Positions 54,934 through 63,669 of a stretch of DNA of 64,000 nucleotides are shown in pieces. The notes under the pieces were generated by a model. The model ran no database searches. It worked only from the letters and a program-made list of their open reading frames with translations, and had not been told where the DNA came from. The DNA comes from an uncultured Paracoccaceae bacterium (GTDB lineage Bacteria > Pseudomonadota > Alphaproteobacteria > Rhodobacterales > Rhodobacteraceae): assembly GCA_947496605.1 (NCBI GenBank), contig CANMDF010000003.1, positions 558,001 through 622,000 of the forward strand, given 5' to 3'. Position numbers and translations under genes: made by a program. Position 1 is the stretch's first letter; each line of letters starts with the position of its first letter.

Positions 54934-56762
54934 CACCAGAGCGCTGGATTGACCCTTTTGAACCTGCCGAAGGAGCGCCACCACGGACGTTGATGGCGTT
55001 TATGGGTTGGTGCCTGAAGGGTAGCACAAAAGTGACGGTTTGGGCCGGGATAGTGTCTGCTTTGGCGGGCACGCTTGAGGTGGCAACCGCCCTTATGCTG
55101 GGCTGGGTGATTGATGCTGCTCTCGCATCTTCGGGCGAAGGGTACTTTACCGAGAATGTGCTATTGTTGCTGGGTGTGACAGCTTTCTTTGTGATATTGC
55201 GTCCTATCATCTTAGGATTGTCCGGTGTCATGCAAGCCGTCGTTGTTGGCCCCGCGCTCGGCAATCTGATCTTATCGCGATTGCATCGCCATTCGCTTGG
55301 GCAGTCGGTGACGTTCTTCGACGACGACTTTGCAGGCCGGATTGCACAAAAACAGATGCAAGCTGCACGCGCTGCCAGCGATCTGGTGGTTGATATGATC
55401 CACACAGTGGCATTTGCGTTGGCATCTCTTGCCGCCTCTGTGATCCTGCTGTTCACAATTGATGCGCGTTCGGCATTGCTGCTGGCGGCATGGGCAATGG
55501 CCTACATTTTGCTCATCCGGTTTTTCATGCCGCGGATCCGTGCCCGCTCAAAGGCAAGGGCGGCAAGCCGGGCGATGGTCACTGGCCAAGTTGTCGACAC
55601 GATCACGAATATCAAGACGGTGAAACTCTTTGCCCATGACGCACATGAAGACCGCGCGGCAACCGACGCAATGGCGACGTATTGGGGCACGGCAGTCAGT
55701 TTCGGATGGTTGTCGGCATCATTCCGGTTTTGGTTAATGACGCTGGGTGGAATGCTACCGATTATCTTGGTTGGCGTGACCCTTTACTTCTGGACGACAG
55801 GGTCCGCGACTGCAGGTGATATTGCCGCCGCTGGTGCGATTTCACTGCGTCTCAGCCAAATGACAGGTTGGGTCAGTTTCACGCTCATGGGCATGTACGC
55901 CAATGTTGGCGAAGTTGAGGATGCGATGAACACGCTTAGCCCTGAACATACATTGACTGACGCACCAAATGCTTCTGAGCTTGTTGCGAAAGATGGCGCG
56001 ATTTCACTCAAGAATGTGTCTTTCAGCTATGGCGGTGGTCCCGGTGGCTTGGATGATGTGACGCTTGATGTGCGGACTGGCGAAAAATTGGGTCTGGTTG
56101 GTGCATCTGGTGCGGGCAAGTCGACGCTCGTCGCATTGTTGTTGCGGCTTTACGATACAGAAGCCGGCAAGATCGCGATCGATGGCACGGATGTGCGCGA
56201 GGTGACCCAAGAAAGCCTGCGCCGCCAAATCGCGATGGTCACGCAGGAAACCGCGATGTTTAACCGCTCAGCCCATGACAACATCAAATACGGCAAACCT
56301 GACGCCACTTTGGCCGAGATTGAAGCAGCCGCACGGCAGGCCGAGGCGCATGAGTTTATCGAGACGTTGAAAGATCACAAAGATCGCGTCGGATATGAGG
56401 CGCATTTGGGCGAGCGCGGTGTCAAGTTGTCTGGTGGCCAACGCCAGCGTATCGCGATTGCCCGCGCCATTCTAAAGGACGCGCCGATCCTTGTGTTGGA
56501 TGAGGCGACGAGCGCTCTGGATTCCGAGGTCGAGGCCGCCATTCAAGGTGCGTTAGAGTCTATTATGGAGGGCAAGACGGTTATCGCCATCGCCCACCGC
56601 TTGTCGACTTTGGCGCGGATGGATCGGATCGTCGTGCTTGACGCGGGGCGCATTGTCGAAGAAGGAACCCATGATGCGCTGCTGGCCCAAGATGGGCTTT
56701 ATGCGCGTTATTGGAACCGCCAATCCGGTGGCTTCATCAATGTGAAAGATGCGGCGGAATAG
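54930..56762 (+). CDS. ABC exporter half-transporter 2
   Basis: The 610-residue protein has the same architecture as its neighbour: a six-helix domain (about 25-315) and an ATPase with Walker A GASGAGKS (391-398), LSGGQRQRIAI, LVLDEATSALDSE and IAHRLST. The ATPase domains of the two are nearly the same while the membrane domains differ, consistent with an old tandem duplication. Both sites keep the catalytic glutamate. Translation is coupled upstream (ATGA), and an RNA methyltransferase follows immediately. Confidence 0.9.
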   Translation: MTPERWIDPFEPAEGAPPRTLMAFMGWCLKGSTKVTVWAGIVSALAGTLEVATALMLGWVIDAALASSGEGYFTENVLLLLGVTAFFVILRPIILGLSGVMQAVVVGPALGNLILSRLHRHSLGQSVTFFDDDFAGRIAQKQMQAARAASDLVVDMIHTVAFALASLAASVILLFTIDARSALLLAAWAMAYILLIRFFMPRIRARSKARAASRAMVTGQVVDTITNIKTVKLFAHDAHEDRAATDAMATYWGTAVSFGWLSASFRFWLMTLGGMLPIILVGVTLYFWTTGSATAGDIAAAGAISLRLSQMTGWVSFTLMGMYANVGEVEDAMNTLSPEHTLTDAPNASELVAKDGAISLKNVSFSYGGGPGGLDDVTLDVRTGEKLGLVGASGAGKSTLVALLLRLYDTEAGKIAIDGTDVREVTQESLRRQIAMVTQETAMFNRSAHDNIKYGKPDATLAEIEAAARQAEAHEFIETLKDHKDRVGYEAHLGERGVKLSGGQRQRIAIARAILKDAPILVLDEATSALDSEVEAAIQGALESIMEGKTVIAIAHRLSTLARMDRIVVLDAGRIVEEGTHDALLAQDGLYARYWNRQSGGFINVKDAAE

Positions 56763-57965
56763 ATGCTGACGATTGAAAGTTTGACCCACCTTGGATTGGG
56801 GCGTGCCTCTGATGGGCGTTCTCTGTTGCCCCGCGTATTGCCAGGTGAAGAGGTGGATGTCGCCCAAGATGGCACCGTGCGGATTGTGACGCCTTCGGTC
56901 GACCGGATCGCTGCCCCGTGCCGGCATTTCAAATCCTGTGGTGGTTGTGCCATGCAACATGCCACCGATGTTTTTGTGGCCGATTGGAAGCAGGATATTG
57001 TGGTGAAAGCCGTCCAAGCGCGTGGACTAGACACTGTTTTCCGCGAAATCGCGACGTCACCGGCGCAATCGCGCAGGCGTGCGAAATTGTCGGGTCGGCG
57101 CACCAAGAAAGGCGCGATGGTCGGGTTTCATACCCGTGCATCCGACACCTTGGTTCAGGTTCCCGATTGCCAATTGCTGACACCTGCCTTGATCGCTAGC
57201 TTTCCAGCGCTTGAGGCGTTGACCGTTCTGGCCTGTTCGCGCAAAGGCGAGATTGATTTGACGGTGACCGAGGCCAAGTTAGGTCCGGATGTACTGGTCG
57301 CGACCGACAAAGAACTGACCCCGCAGTTGCGTGTCGAGCTTGCGGGTCTGGCCAATCAGTTCGGGTTGTCGCGGTTGGTTTGGAATGACGAACCTGTCGT
57401 GATGATTAATCCGCCGGTGCAGGATTTTGGCGGCACGGGCGTTGTACCCCCGCCGGGTGCGTTTTTGCAGGCGACGAAACATGGCGAAGCGACGTTATTG
57501 GCGGCGGTGGAAGAGATCACCTCAAACGCCAGTCGTGTGATTGATCTGTTTTCTGGTAGTGGGACGTTCGCCTTGCCATTGGCAAAGCGGGCAGAAGTGC
57601 ATGCGGTTGAAGGTGAAGCCGCGATGCTGGGTGCGCTGGATCGTGGTTGGCGCGAAGGCCACCAACTGCGCCGGGTCACAACCGAAACCCGCGATTTGTT
57701 CCGGCGACCGCTGGAAGCAGATGAATTGCGTCACTTTGATGCGGCCGTGATCGACCCGCCGCGTGCGGGTGCCGAGGCGCAGATCGAAACGCTGGCCGCG
57801 TCTGAAGTTAAGATAATCGCAATGGTATCCTGCAACCCTGTGACATTCGCGCGTGATGCACGGACTTTGGTGGATGCGGGTTTTGCCATGCCATGGATAC
57901 AGGTCGTTGATCAGTTCCGTTGGTCGCCCCATGTTGAGGTTGTTGCATCATTCACGCGGAAATGA
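56763..57965 (+). CDS. TrmA/RlmC/RlmD-type RNA uracil-5 methyltransferase
   Basis: The 400-residue protein has an iron-sulfur cysteine cluster Cys53, Cys59 and Cys62 (CRHFKSCGGC), the SAM-binding motif VIDLFSGSGTFALPLA, IDPPRAGAEAQIETL, and the catalytic Cys357 in VSCNPVTFARD. This is the 23S rRNA or tRNA m5U methyltransferase family; in alphaproteobacteria the exact target is often unassigned. The N-terminal TRAM domain is short but present (LGLGRASDGRSLLPRVLPGE). It begins one base after the ABC gene stop. Confidence 0.92.
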   Translation: MLTIESLTHLGLGRASDGRSLLPRVLPGEEVDVAQDGTVRIVTPSVDRIAAPCRHFKSCGGCAMQHATDVFVADWKQDIVVKAVQARGLDTVFREIATSPAQSRRRAKLSGRRTKKGAMVGFHTRASDTLVQVPDCQLLTPALIASFPALEALTVLACSRKGEIDLTVTEAKLGPDVLVATDKELTPQLRVELAGLANQFGLSRLVWNDEPVVMINPPVQDFGGTGVVPPPGAFLQATKHGEATLLAAVEEITSNASRVIDLFSGSGTFALPLAKRAEVHAVEGEAAMLGALDRGWREGHQLRRVTTETRDLFRRPLEADELRHFDAAVIDPPRAGAEAQIETLAASEVKIIAMVSCNPVTFARDARTLVDAGFAMPWIQVVDQFRWSPHVEVVASFTRK

Positions 57966-58053
57966 TGGTGGACGGCTTAAGTTCTCTTTGGTGAAAGTGC
58001 CAATTCATGTATTCAATCAGAAAACGGCGCAGACCGTAGCGATGGGCAGAGAC

Positions 58054-58545
58054 ATGATTTCACGACGTTCAATGATGGCAGGGACAGCAGCATTTGGTAT
58101 TGCGGGCTGTACAGGTCAATTGCCGGTTTATCGCGGTCCGGAAGTGACCCGTATTCAGGTGTTGAAAGACCGCCGTGAAATGCAGTTTTTTCATAACAGA
58201 ACTCTTTTGAAGAATTACAAGATCGATCTGGGCTTTGCCCCTATTGGCCATAAGACCCAAGAAGGTGACGGTCGCACGCCCGAGGGTGGGTACCGTATCA
58301 ATCGACGCAATCCCAACAGTCGGTTCCATTTGTCTTTGGGCATTTCTTACCCTGATGCAAATGATGTCGCTTATGCCCGTTCCAAAGGTATCGATCCGGG
58401 TGGTGATATTTTCATCCATGGCACGCCACCCAAATGGATTGGCACGCCGGATTGGACGTGGGGCTGTATTGCCGTCACAAACGACGAGATGGATGAAATC
58501 TTTCCGATGATTAACACCGGAACGCTGATCTATATCTACGCTTAG
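58054..58545 (+). CDS. L,D-transpeptidase-family lipoprotein (YkuD)
   Basis: The 163-residue protein starts MISRRSMMAGTAAFGIAGCT. It shows a twin-arginine motif (SRRSMM) and a lipobox (GIAGC), so it is probably a Tat-exported lipoprotein. The YkuD catalytic pattern has His122 (FIHGTP) and Cys138 in TWGCIAVTN, where the usual SxGC is TWGC. An in-frame ATG at 58042 is possible. The fold is that of enzymes which make 3-3 cross-links or attach lipoproteins to peptidoglycan; some members are hydrolases. It is convergent with a CAP-domain lipoprotein, sharing four bases. Confidence 0.85.
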   Translation: MISRRSMMAGTAAFGIAGCTGQLPVYRGPEVTRIQVLKDRREMQFFHNRTLLKNYKIDLGFAPIGHKTQEGDGRTPEGGYRINRRNPNSRFHLSLGISYPDANDVAYARSKGIDPGGDIFIHGTPPKWIGTPDWTWGCIAVTNDEMDEIFPMINTGTLIYIYA

Positions 58546-59093
58546 AAACTAAATCCGGATATCGGTTGGCTAATCGTGGGATCGCTACCCATGTTCATTG
58601 TCCACCACAGCTTGGTTGATTCTTCTTGGAACCACGCAAAGCCCATGAAGCGGGCGTTTGCATCTAAGATAACTGCACGCGTGTCTTCTTGGGCCATCCA
58701 TGCCGCAAGTGTTTGCAGTTCTGATTCAAATGATTCTGAGATGTTTTCACCCAAAAGCCTGCCAGGGAAACCGACGCGGCGTGCGCGTTCTACCGGGCTG
58801 GACCCATCTGAGCCAAAGAGCCACGGACGGTTTTGAACCGCCATATCGCGTGAATGGGTTGCCGCGGCTGCATTCAAACGTGCATCAAGCTCAACCGCTT
58901 GAACGCCCGCGTTCTGTCGCAACGCATTGACGCTATCCAGCATACGAAACTGAATTGCAGCTTCGTCGCCGGGGCTGATCACAAAGGCCGAGGGCAAAGG
59001 CAGACCGTCTGAACCAAGGGGCCGTGTTGAGGCTGCGCCACATGCTGAGAGGCCAAGAGCCGCCATCCCCAAGAATACTTCGCGTCGCAACAT
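58542..59093 (-). CDS. CAP/SCP-domain lipoprotein
   Basis: The 183-residue protein has a lipoprotein signal (MLRREVFLGMAALGLSACG) and a CAP (SCP/PR-1) domain: MLDSVNALRQNAGVQAVELD, LNAAAATHSRDMAVQNR with the His, and GRLLGENISES with the Glu, and a final WWTMNMGSD. The His and Glu of the CAP cavity are present. Bacterial CAP proteins of the YkwD type are envelope proteins of unclear role. Together with two L,D-transpeptidases it forms a small envelope group. Confidence 0.85.
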   Translation of the reverse strand: MLRREVFLGMAALGLSACGAASTRPLGSDGLPLPSAFVISPGDEAAIQFRMLDSVNALRQNAGVQAVELDARLNAAAATHSRDMAVQNRPWLFGSDGSSPVERARRVGFPGRLLGENISESFESELQTLAAWMAQEDTRAVILDANARFMGFAWFQEESTKLWWTMNMGSDPTISQPISGFSF

Positions 59094-59263
59094 TTCACTA
59101 CTCGCCTTTGCATTAGTCGATATTCTTTAACGGGAATTAGGTGACACTTCAAACCCACAAGTCCATAGAACTATAGGGATGACATTTGTTTGAATTGCGG
59201 CGCATTGCCAGACACATTATCTGTCACTCTTGAAAGATGACTGATCCTTTAAGGAGGACCAAC

Positions 59264-59845
59264 ATGACGACGAAATTATCGCGCCGGGGTTTCTTGGCCG
59301 CATCCGCAGCAATGGTGGGCACCGGTGCAATTGCACAAACTGCAAATAGCACCGAGATAGAAGCTGATATTTCCAGTGGCGTTCAGCGTAACGTAGCGAG
59401 TTTCCGGTCGTTGGATTGGCAACCCTACTTTAGCAACCTGAACAAAGGTGCTGTGTTGGTTGATATTCAATCACGCGCTTTGCACTACTGGTCAGAAGAT
59501 GAAGCGATTTACAAACTGTTCCCGACAAGCGTTCCGCTATCTGCAGAGCTAACGCGAACAGGGCGTACTTCTATCACACGCAAAGTCGAAGGTCCCAGCT
59601 GGGCACCAACGCCTTCAATGAAAATTCGCAATCCTGAATGGCCGGATTTCATCGGCCCTGGTCCTGATAATCCGTTGGGCACACACGCATTGCACCTGAC
59701 GTGGCAGTACTACCGTATTCACGGCACCCACGACACACGCAAAATCGGCCGTCGTTCATCGAACGGCTGTATTGGTCTTTATAACGAACAGATTGCCGAG
59801 CTCTATAACCTGACACAGGTTGGCACGCAGGTCTTGTTGATTTGA
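59264..59845 (+). CDS. Tat-exported L,D-transpeptidase (YkuD)
   Basis: The 193-residue protein starts at 59264 after AAGGAGG. The signal peptide LSRRGFLAASAAMVGTGAIA has a twin-arginine motif and ends in AIAQ, so it is probably cleaved and periplasmic. The catalytic motif has His153 (IHGTHD) and Cys169 in RRSSNGCIGLYN, a canonical SxGC-type site. It probably forms meso-DAP-to-meso-DAP links or anchors proteins. It has its own terminator. Confidence 0.92.
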   Translation: MTTKLSRRGFLAASAAMVGTGAIAQTANSTEIEADISSGVQRNVASFRSLDWQPYFSNLNKGAVLVDIQSRALHYWSEDEAIYKLFPTSVPLSAELTRTGRTSITRKVEGPSWAPTPSMKIRNPEWPDFIGPGPDNPLGTHALHLTWQYYRIHGTHDTRKIGRRSSNGCIGLYNEQIAELYNLTQVGTQVLLI

Positions 59846-59863
59846 GAATTACCAGAAAGCACC

Positions 59864-59897
59864 AAAAAAGGGCGTATCATGCGATGCGCCCTTTTTT
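59864..59897. terminator. Bidirectional Rho-independent terminator
   Basis: A six-A run plus GGGCG at 59864-59874 pairs with CGCCC plus six T at 59887-59897. The stem extends inward through four more pairs, one of them G-T, to a four-base loop. It fits the transpeptidase end and the convergent kinase gene that ends at 59908. Confidence 0.9.
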
Positions 59898-59907
59898 GTT
59901 TCATTGA

Positions 59908-61242
59908 TCAAGTGGATGGCTTGGTCGGTGGCGGCGTCTTCAAGAAGCCAAATCGCCACCAGTTCTTTTTCTTCCACGCGGCCATTTCCAGCTCTGCTTG
60001 ACGCTGGGCCTTACGTTCTTCAAGTTCAGCCACTGTCTTTTGGATCGCCCGCTGCTCTTCAAGAGTTTCAGTGGTTTCTTGATTGAACTCATCGACCCAG
60101 CCCAATGCTTTTGCTGGCTTTGGATCAGAGAGTTTCGGCGGCGGCGGCGCTTTCTTTGCGTCACGTGGTTCTGAGTTCAGAACGTATTCGTTTGTTTCAG
60201 ACACAAGACGGGTCAGCGTTTTTTCAAGGTTGAACCGCGAAGACACGTTTAGCGGCTTAACCCGCTTACCTTCTTTGTTGATGATGTTCAGCCACTCGGT
60301 CGCGGACTGAAGACGTGCCTTTGGCAGGATCTGCATCGCCTTATCGATCGCGCCAAGGAAGGCAGCGTCATATTCTGGGAAACGACCGGTCAATGGTTCG
60401 CACGGATCAGGGTTGTTGCCCGCAAATTCAGCCATCCGCGTTTGACTATTTGGTGGGGCCACGCCGCTGATCAGGTGATAGAATGTCGCGCCAAGCGCAT
60501 AGAGGTCACTGCTTGGGCCTTGCTTGCCGCCAGCAAAATAGAATTCCTGCGGTGAATACCCATCTTTGACAATCAGCACAGAAGAAATCGCGCGTGTCTC
60601 GCGGCTTGCTTCTTCTCGGGCTGCGCCAAAGTCGATTAGGAATGGGCTGCCCCATTTATCAAGCAGGATGTTGTCGGGTGAAATGTCGCGGTGCAATAGA
60701 TCACTCTGGTGAACCAAATCAACGGCATCCAGAACCTTAATCAGGATTTCCTTGATCTGGTCAGGCGGAACAGGATTGTTTTCATCGTTGATGATGCTTA
60801 GCAGGTCACGACCTTGGATGAGGTCAAGAACCATATAGGCGGTTTCATTGTCCTCAAAAATCCGGTGAACGCCGACGACATTCGGGTGACGCATTTTCGC
60901 GATACTACGCGCTTCGCGCATAAACATGTCAACGATTGTACGGTATTTTTCGGTGTGCTGCTCTGAACGAACAAGTACATCCTTGCCAACGCGCATACAG
61001 AACACTTCTGGGTAGCATTCTTTGATAACAACGTCCCGATCAAGGTAGTTGTCTTTTGCAAGATAGGTGATGCCAAAACCACCATTGCTGAGCGCGCGAT
61101 CAATTGTGAATTGGTCACCTAGCAGAGTCGTACCATCCGGGAGCGCCTCACTGCGTCCTTCCTGAATGTCCTCTTCGAGAGGTTGGGTTGCTGCCGTCAT
61201 TTTCTCACTCATCGCCCCAGACACACGGGACGACCCAAACAT
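59908..61242 (-). CDS. Soluble Hanks-type Ser/Thr protein kinase
   Basis: The protein has up to 444 residues; starts at 61242, 61212 (MSEKM) or 61200 are all weakly supported, and I keep the longest. The kinase domain (about 43-315) has the glycine loop LSNGGFGITY (51-60), ATP Lys74 in VVIKEC, HRD at 184-186 (HRDISPDN) and DFG at 204-206, with YSPQEF for APE. All catalytic residues are present. The C-terminal part (about 340-444) is charged, with PPPPKL and a predicted coiled coil (ETLEEQRAIQKTVAELEERK), ending WWRFGFLKTPPP. No transmembrane segment or PASTA domain. Substrates are unknown; neighbours suggest an envelope role. Confidence 0.9.
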   Translation of the reverse strand: MFGSSRVSGAMSEKMTAATQPLEEDIQEGRSEALPDGTTLLGDQFTIDRALSNGGFGITYLAKDNYLDRDVVIKECYPEVFCMRVGKDVLVRSEQHTEKYRTIVDMFMREARSIAKMRHPNVVGVHRIFEDNETAYMVLDLIQGRDLLSIINDENNPVPPDQIKEILIKVLDAVDLVHQSDLLHRDISPDNILLDKWGSPFLIDFGAAREEASRETRAISSVLIVKDGYSPQEFYFAGGKQGPSSDLYALGATFYHLISGVAPPNSQTRMAEFAGNNPDPCEPLTGRFPEYDAAFLGAIDKAMQILPKARLQSATEWLNIINKEGKRVKPLNVSSRFNLEKTLTRLVSETNEYVLNSEPRDAKKAPPPPKLSDPKPAKALGWVDEFNQETTETLEEQRAIQKTVAELEERKAQRQAELEMAAWKKKNWWRFGFLKTPPPTKPST

Positions 61243-61427
61243 TTACTTTTACGGTTCACGTTATCTTACGAAATTATGTTACCTTTAGGGCAAGCTTGAA
61301 CCAAAGTAATGGCCGATCTGCCAAAAATCCCGCCATATTCTATAGTTAACAGGTATTTTGTTTCATTTCTTGCACCAAAATGAACGGACTCGGGCATTAT
61401 TTAGGCAGCCCTGAATGTAACTGCAAC

Positions 61428-61679
61428 CTATCGGGGTGATCTGATTCTCGTTGTCTTCAAGACATTGCCATCTTGGTCGCAAATCATACGGATGCGGTGG
61501 TCTTGATACCAAAAGGTTAGGCGCACCCGTCCATCGTCTTCACCGACCCCATTTTCAGACTGGCTCGTGATCTCGCCGCTGCGCATTTTTTCGGGCACCT
61601 GAGAGGGTTCTAACCCCAGAAGTGGCCCCAGATCATGTGCATCAACCGTTGCACCATCTGCAGTCAGCGCAACCTTCAT
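61428..61679 (-). CDS. Small DUF6522-like protein after hemH
   Basis: The 83-residue protein starts MKVALTADGATVDAHDLGPL at 61679, four bases after the hemH stop; a longer frame runs into hemH. It has an N-terminal segment of the DUF6522 kind (LGPLLGLEPSQVPEKMRSGE) and a beta-rich end (VRLTFWYQDHRIRMICDQDG). No catalytic motif is recognised. Operon position suggests a link to heme or iron, which is inference. Confidence 0.7.
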   Translation of the reverse strand: MKVALTADGATVDAHDLGPLLGLEPSQVPEKMRSGEITSQSENGVGEDDGRVRLTFWYQDHRIRMICDQDGNVLKTTRIRSPR

Positions 61680-61683
61680 ATTT

Positions 61684-62769
61684 CTAGCCAAGCCAGCCTT
61701 TGAGGTTCTTCTCAATCACGCCTGATAGCGCGTCGATATGTGCAGGATCGTCGTTGAGGCAGGGGATATATGTAAAGTGCTCTCCGCCCGCCTCTTCAAA
61801 GCTTTCCTTGATCTCTTCGTTGATCTCTTCGAGCGTCTCGATGCAATCGGCGGAGAACGCAGGTGCGCAGATCGCGATGTTCTTGATACCTTCTTCTTCG
61901 GCTAAACGCGCCACTTCGTCGACGGTGTAGGGTTTTAGCCACTCTTCTGGCCCGAACAATGATTGAAAGGTCGTCACGATCTGTGTGTCGTCCCAGCCAA
62001 GACGTTCCTTCAAAAGCCGTGTCGTTTTCTGGCATTGGCAATGATACGGATCGCCTTCGCGCAAGTAGCGTTCTGGCACACCGTGGTAAGAACAAATCAG
62101 CTTTTCTGGCTTTTCGTCTGCTTCTGCATAGGCACGTTCGATCGATTGCGCCAACGCCTCGATATAGGCAGGCTCTTCGAAGTAAGGGTCAACGATCCGG
62201 GCCGTTGGTTGCCACTTTTCCTTCATCAAAGCGCGGAAAAATTGATCGTTTGCGGTGGCCGAGGTTGCGCCCGCATAATGCGGGTAAAGCGGGAAAAACA
62301 GGATCTTGGTGCAACCGTCTTCGATCATTTCCCGCACTTTGGATTGCGTCGACGGGTTGCCATAGCGCATGCAGAAATCGACGCGTACATCATCACCGTA
62401 ACGCTCAACCATCTGCGCTTTGATCGCTGCGGTTTGCTTTTTCGTGATCGTCAGCAGCGGGCTCTCATCGTCTTCTTCATTCCAGATCGATTTGTAAGCC
62501 GCACCGGATGAAAACGGGCGCTTGGTTAGGATGACCAACTGCAAAAGTGGCTGCCAAATCCAAGCGGAGTAATCGACGACACGTTTGTCAGACAGGAACT
62601 CGTTTAAGTATCGGCGCATTGACCAATAATCCGTTGCATCAGGCGTGCCAAGGTTGGCCACCAAGATACCCACTCGCGCGGGTTTCACCGCTGGGTGATC
62701 AGGCTGCGCATGCATGGGGCATGTGGCGGGGCGCTCTTCGGCCGTGGCTTGTGCATCGAACATTTTCAT
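61684..62769 (-). CDS. hemH: Ferrochelatase
   Basis: HemH inserts ferrous iron into protoporphyrin IX, the step after HemJ (26617-27066). The 361-residue protein has VGILVANLGTPDATDYW, the RYLNEFLSD motif, YRY-like FCMRYGNPS, and the catalytic His in ICSYHGVPERYL followed by the product-side Glu near the C-terminus. Two ATGs (62769, 62763) are candidates; the second sits 8 bases after AGAGG and may be preferred. In a bacteriochlorophyll maker, ferrochelatase competes with magnesium chelatase. Confidence 0.95.
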   Translation of the reverse strand: MKMFDAQATAEERPATCPMHAQPDHPAVKPARVGILVANLGTPDATDYWSMRRYLNEFLSDKRVVDYSAWIWQPLLQLVILTKRPFSSGAAYKSIWNEEDDESPLLTITKKQTAAIKAQMVERYGDDVRVDFCMRYGNPSTQSKVREMIEDGCTKILFFPLYPHYAGATSATANDQFFRALMKEKWQPTARIVDPYFEEPAYIEALAQSIERAYAEADEKPEKLICSYHGVPERYLREGDPYHCQCQKTTRLLKERLGWDDTQIVTTFQSLFGPEEWLKPYTVDEVARLAEEEGIKNIAICAPAFSADCIETLEEINEEIKESFEEAGGEHFTYIPCLNDDPAHIDALSGVIEKNLKGWLG

Positions 62770-62821
62770 CGCCTCTTAGGTAGCGTCATTTGTCTGGTAG
62801 TAAAATGGAATACGCATGGGT

Positions 62822-63646
62822 TTAGTCATTGGACCGCTTTATTGGTGTTTCACTCGTATTTAGTGCATCTGCCAGCCGTGTTTTCGCACTGCCGGGCCGC
62901 AAAGGTTGCGGTTGGCTGTCGGCGGGTGCCCATCCTGTCAGCGTGATGACCTCAAAAGTGGCATCGACGCGATTCTCGTCGTTGCGGAAATTGTCAGCGT
63001 AAATGCAGGCCGCTTCGGTTAACACGTTGCGGCGGGTCGCGTGTTTGATGCGCTGATGCAGGGCGTTGTTCTCACCCATTTTGCGCAGATCATGCATCAG
63101 GTGGAACGCGTTTGCGTAGCTGACGGTCAGCAGTGTGCTGTCGGCAACCGGCAACGCGAAACCAGCGCGTTGCAATAACGCGCCAAGGTCACGGATTTCG
63201 CCCATTGGTGCGATCCGTGGCGATAGACCGCCCGCGACCACCGCCTCGGCCTCGGCCAAAGATGCACGCAGCTCGTGCAGGGTCTGACCGCCAAGAAAGG
63301 TGCAAAGCAACAGCCCATCTGGTTTTAGCGCGTGGCGTGTCTGCACAAGCTGCCCGACTGGATCATTCGCCCAATGCAAGCACATGACATGCAAAATCAG
63401 ATCGTGGGCATGAGGGGTCAGGGCCAGCGCGTCTTCATCGCTGACAATCGTGGCTTCTGGATAACGCGCGCGCCAAAAATCGGGAAAACCCGTGACAATC
63501 GCGATCGACGTAAAGGTTCTATTAACCTCAATCAGTCTCTCATGCAGTTCATCGGCGGCGTGTTCGTGCAAAAACAAGGCGCTGGGCTCGGCGCGGGCGC
63601 GGTTGCGCATCAAAGCGGCGCGGTCTGTTAGCTGGGGCATATCCAT
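62822..63646 (-). CDS. NDUFAF5-like SAM methyltransferase
   Basis: The 274-residue protein resembles the methyltransferase family that contains BioC and NDUFAF5 (a complex I assembly factor of mitochondria). It opens LTDRAALMRNRARAEPSALF, has LILHVMCLHWANDPVGQLVQ where BioC/NDUFAF5 proteins have the ALQWVND motif, and LKPDGLLLCTFLGGQTLHEL. The first SAM glycine motif is weak (IAIVTGFPDFWRARYP). It starts 24 bases from divergent comF. Role in complex I hydroxylation or assembly is by family only. Confidence 0.82.
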   Translation of the reverse strand: MDMPQLTDRAALMRNRARAEPSALFLHEHAADELHERLIEVNRTFTSIAIVTGFPDFWRARYPEATIVSDEDALALTPHAHDLILHVMCLHWANDPVGQLVQTRHALKPDGLLLCTFLGGQTLHELRASLAEAEAVVAGGLSPRIAPMGEIRDLGALLQRAGFALPVADSTLLTVSYANAFHLMHDLRKMGENNALHQRIKHATRRNVLTEAACIYADNFRNDENRVDATFEVITLTGWAPADSQPQPLRPGSAKTRLADALNTSETPIKRSND

Positions 63647-63669
63647 GCTGGGTCATTTAGGGTGCATTC

